Assembly: GCF_001613245.1 (NCBI RefSeq)
Contig: NZ_BDBZ01000003.1
Coordinates: forward strand, 44,074 to 108,073
From: Nocardia speluncae NBRC 108251
Lineage (GTDB): Bacteria; Actinomycetota; Actinomycetes; Mycobacteriales; Mycobacteriaceae
Length of the DNA stretch: 64,000 bases
Reading direction: 5' to 3'
Shown: piece by piece, positions 62,886 to 64,000 of the stretch
How positions within the stretch are numbered: position 1 is the stretch's first letter
How the letters are laid out: each line of letters begins with the position of its first letter
The notes under the pieces: model-generated
What the model was told of the DNA's origin: nothing
Database searches by the model: none
Seen by the model: only the letters and a program-made list of their open reading frames with translations
Translations under genes and position numbers: made by a program

Positions 62886-63224
62886 ATGCTTCACCAGAAC
62901 CCGGCACCGACCTCGGTCGCGATCTACGAATTGGTGGGCAGCCGGTACCAGCGGGTCGCGGAATTCCATCTCACCTGCGCGGATTCCGTGGAATTGACCC
63001 TCAGCAGACCGGACGGATGCCCGATGGCGCGACGCTGGTTCCGGCAGGGCATCCGGGTCCCCGGCACCGCGGAACCGGTGTCGGCAGACGACGGTCGCGC
63101 ATTCATGCGCGCCCTGCTGTCGCCGCGCAGGCTGAGCTATTGCCGGATCGTCGACGAGAGCCCGCACAGGGTCGAGTCCGGTGACCCCGGCAACCCCGGA
63201 GCCGCAGAGAACGCACTACCGTGA
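62886..63224 (+). CDS. Small protein coupled to kinase-like gene
   Basis: A protein of 112 residues from ATG 62886 (LHQNPAPTSVAIYELVGSRY, QRVAEFHLTCADSVELTLSR, then RAFMRALLSPRRLSYCRIVD). It looks like a small alpha/beta domain; no family is recognised. Its stop overlaps the GTG start of the next gene (GTGA), so a two-gene unit is certain at the level of sequence. An upstream ATG at 62802 is in frame but adds unlikely residues. Confidence 0.65.
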   Translation: MLHQNPAPTSVAIYELVGSRYQRVAEFHLTCADSVELTLSRPDGCPMARRWFRQGIRVPGTAEPVSADDGRAFMRALLSPRRLSYCRIVDESPHRVESGDPGNPGAAENALP

Positions 63225-64000
63225 ATCCACTGAGCCCGTGGACCGGGGTCATCGACGACACTCTGCTGCGCTTGACCAATGTCGCCGGGGTTGTGGGGCG
63301 GTACCGGGCCGGACTCGTGCGCAACTACGGTGGCACCCTCGACCAGGTCGCCTACGACCTCACCACCGCCGATCGCGATTTCGTGCTCCCGTTCGAATGG
63401 CGCTCCGAAGCGCGCGCCGACGCGCTCGGCGCGGTGCCGCCCACCGGTCGTTTCCCGCCGTATTCACCGAGCCCGGCCGAGCAGTACCTGTCCACACGCC
63501 GTCTGGTGATCGACGAGGAGCTCTCGAATACCCTGCCCTCCAGCGCCAACGGCGTATTCATCGCACGCGACGACGACGGTCTCTTCTATGTCTACAAACC
63601 CGGCGACATGGAAATGTACGGCGGTTTGAACTGGATTCCACACGTCCCCGGGCAATTGGCTCGGCGGGAAGTCGCCGGATACCGCATATTCGACGCTCTC
63701 GGGGCAGGCGCGCGCGTACCGCCCACGGCGCTGGTCACCGGGCCGCACGGCCCGGGTATGGCTCAGCTCTTCGTACCTTTGAAGGCGAGCAAGAACTGGC
63801 ACGAATACCCGAAGGTCCACCAGCAGCAAACTGCGGTAGGACATTTCGTACTGGGCAATCTGGACGAGAACGAGGCAAACATCCGGCCCGAATACGACGG
63901 GCGCAACGAAGAACACGACGCCGACGACAATATGGTGGTCTTCGATCTCGGCCACTCCATACCGGAGACAGCCGATCCGCGCCGCGGCGGCGAGGACTTT
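63221..64000 (+). CDS. HipA/PI3-4-kinase-like kinase-fold protein (cut at window end)
   Basis: GTG 63221 opens a frame that runs off the window; at least 260 residues are visible. Kinase-fold markers: an ATP-lid strand with the Lys (GLFYVYKPGD), REVAGYRIFDALGAGARVPP, the catalytic loop LGNLDENEANI (usual form GNxDxxxxN) and the metal strand MVVFDLGHSIPE. This is the layout of HipA- and PI3/4K-like kinases in actinobacteria. The first about 90 residues (VNPLSPWTGVIDDTLLRLTN) are a separate domain. Target unknown; pairing with a small upstream protein suggests a toxin/antitoxin or regulator pair, as inference. Confidence 0.75.
   Translation, partial: MNPLSPWTGVIDDTLLRLTNVAGVVGRYRAGLVRNYGGTLDQVAYDLTTADRDFVLPFEWRSEARADALGAVPPTGRFPPYSPSPAEQYLSTRRLVIDEELSNTLPSSANGVFIARDDDGLFYVYKPGDMEMYGGLNWIPHVPGQLARREVAGYRIFDALGAGARVPPTALVTGPHGPGMAQLFVPLKASKNWHEYPKVHQQQTAVGHFVLGNLDENEANIRPEYDGRNEEHDADDNMVVFDLGHSIPETADPRRGGEDF

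Overview
The window is high-GC actinobacterial chromosome, most likely Nocardia or a close relative such as Rhodococcus. The evidence is its codon bias, many GTG starts, several TetR regulators, a mycothiol-type DinB-fold enzyme, an XRE(DUF5753)/DUF397 pair, and a backbone whose gene order matches the Mycobacterium tuberculosis Rv1630-Rv1650 block (rpsA, coaE-GrpB, DUF402, uvrB, universal stress protein, uvrA, infC-rpmI-rplT, tsnR, pheST), read here mainly on the minus strand from right to left. No rRNA, complete tRNA or CRISPR array was found.

Positions 1-21,700 are accessory and patchy. They hold a truncated TetR gene, an alkyl-sulfatase remnant, an ECF sigma factor next to a secreted haloalkane-dehalogenase-like lipoprotein, and three small regulator/enzyme modules with readable operators: TetR with an alpha/beta hydrolase and three 21-bp palindromes; MerR with an HSL-type esterase; HxlR with an SDR. 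From 8.0 to 14.5 kb lies an island bracketed by two direct copies of an HxlR 3' end, the right one broken. It contains a histidine phosphatase that has lost its catalytic His, a membrane-embedded NACHT NTPase, a small decayed ORF that converges on it through a shared hairpin, a two-gene unit of a multi-pass membrane protein plus a membrane-anchored WD40 propeller, and an IS30 transposase remnant. Two families of short repeats are scattered through the same region. This island is the best candidate for an undescribed conflict or defence-like system.

From 14.7 to 21.7 kb come a secreted PAF-acetylhydrolase-like lipase, a mycothiol-dependent-isomerase-fold protein, the XRE/DUF397 unit with three tiny overlapping ORFs on the other strand, and a TetR/FAD-monooxygenase pair with a clear operator.

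From 21.7 kb to the end is mostly backbone: ppc, a Cmx-like exporter, a Ddn-like F420 protein, mscL, pheST, a GT87 mannosyltransferase, tsnR, an ArsR/SRPBCC pair, the infC-rpmI-rplT operon with a probable ATC start and a leader hairpin, DUF1844, uvrA with a long basic tail, a PAS-PAS-GGDEF cyclase, a HelD-type RNA polymerase recycling ATPase, a universal stress protein, uvrB, coaE-GrpB and rpsA. The last 3.6 kb hold an SPFH protein translationally coupled to a ribbon-helix-helix protein, an isocitrate/isopropylmalate-type dehydrogenase, and a two-gene unit ending in a HipA/PI3K-like kinase cut by the window edge.
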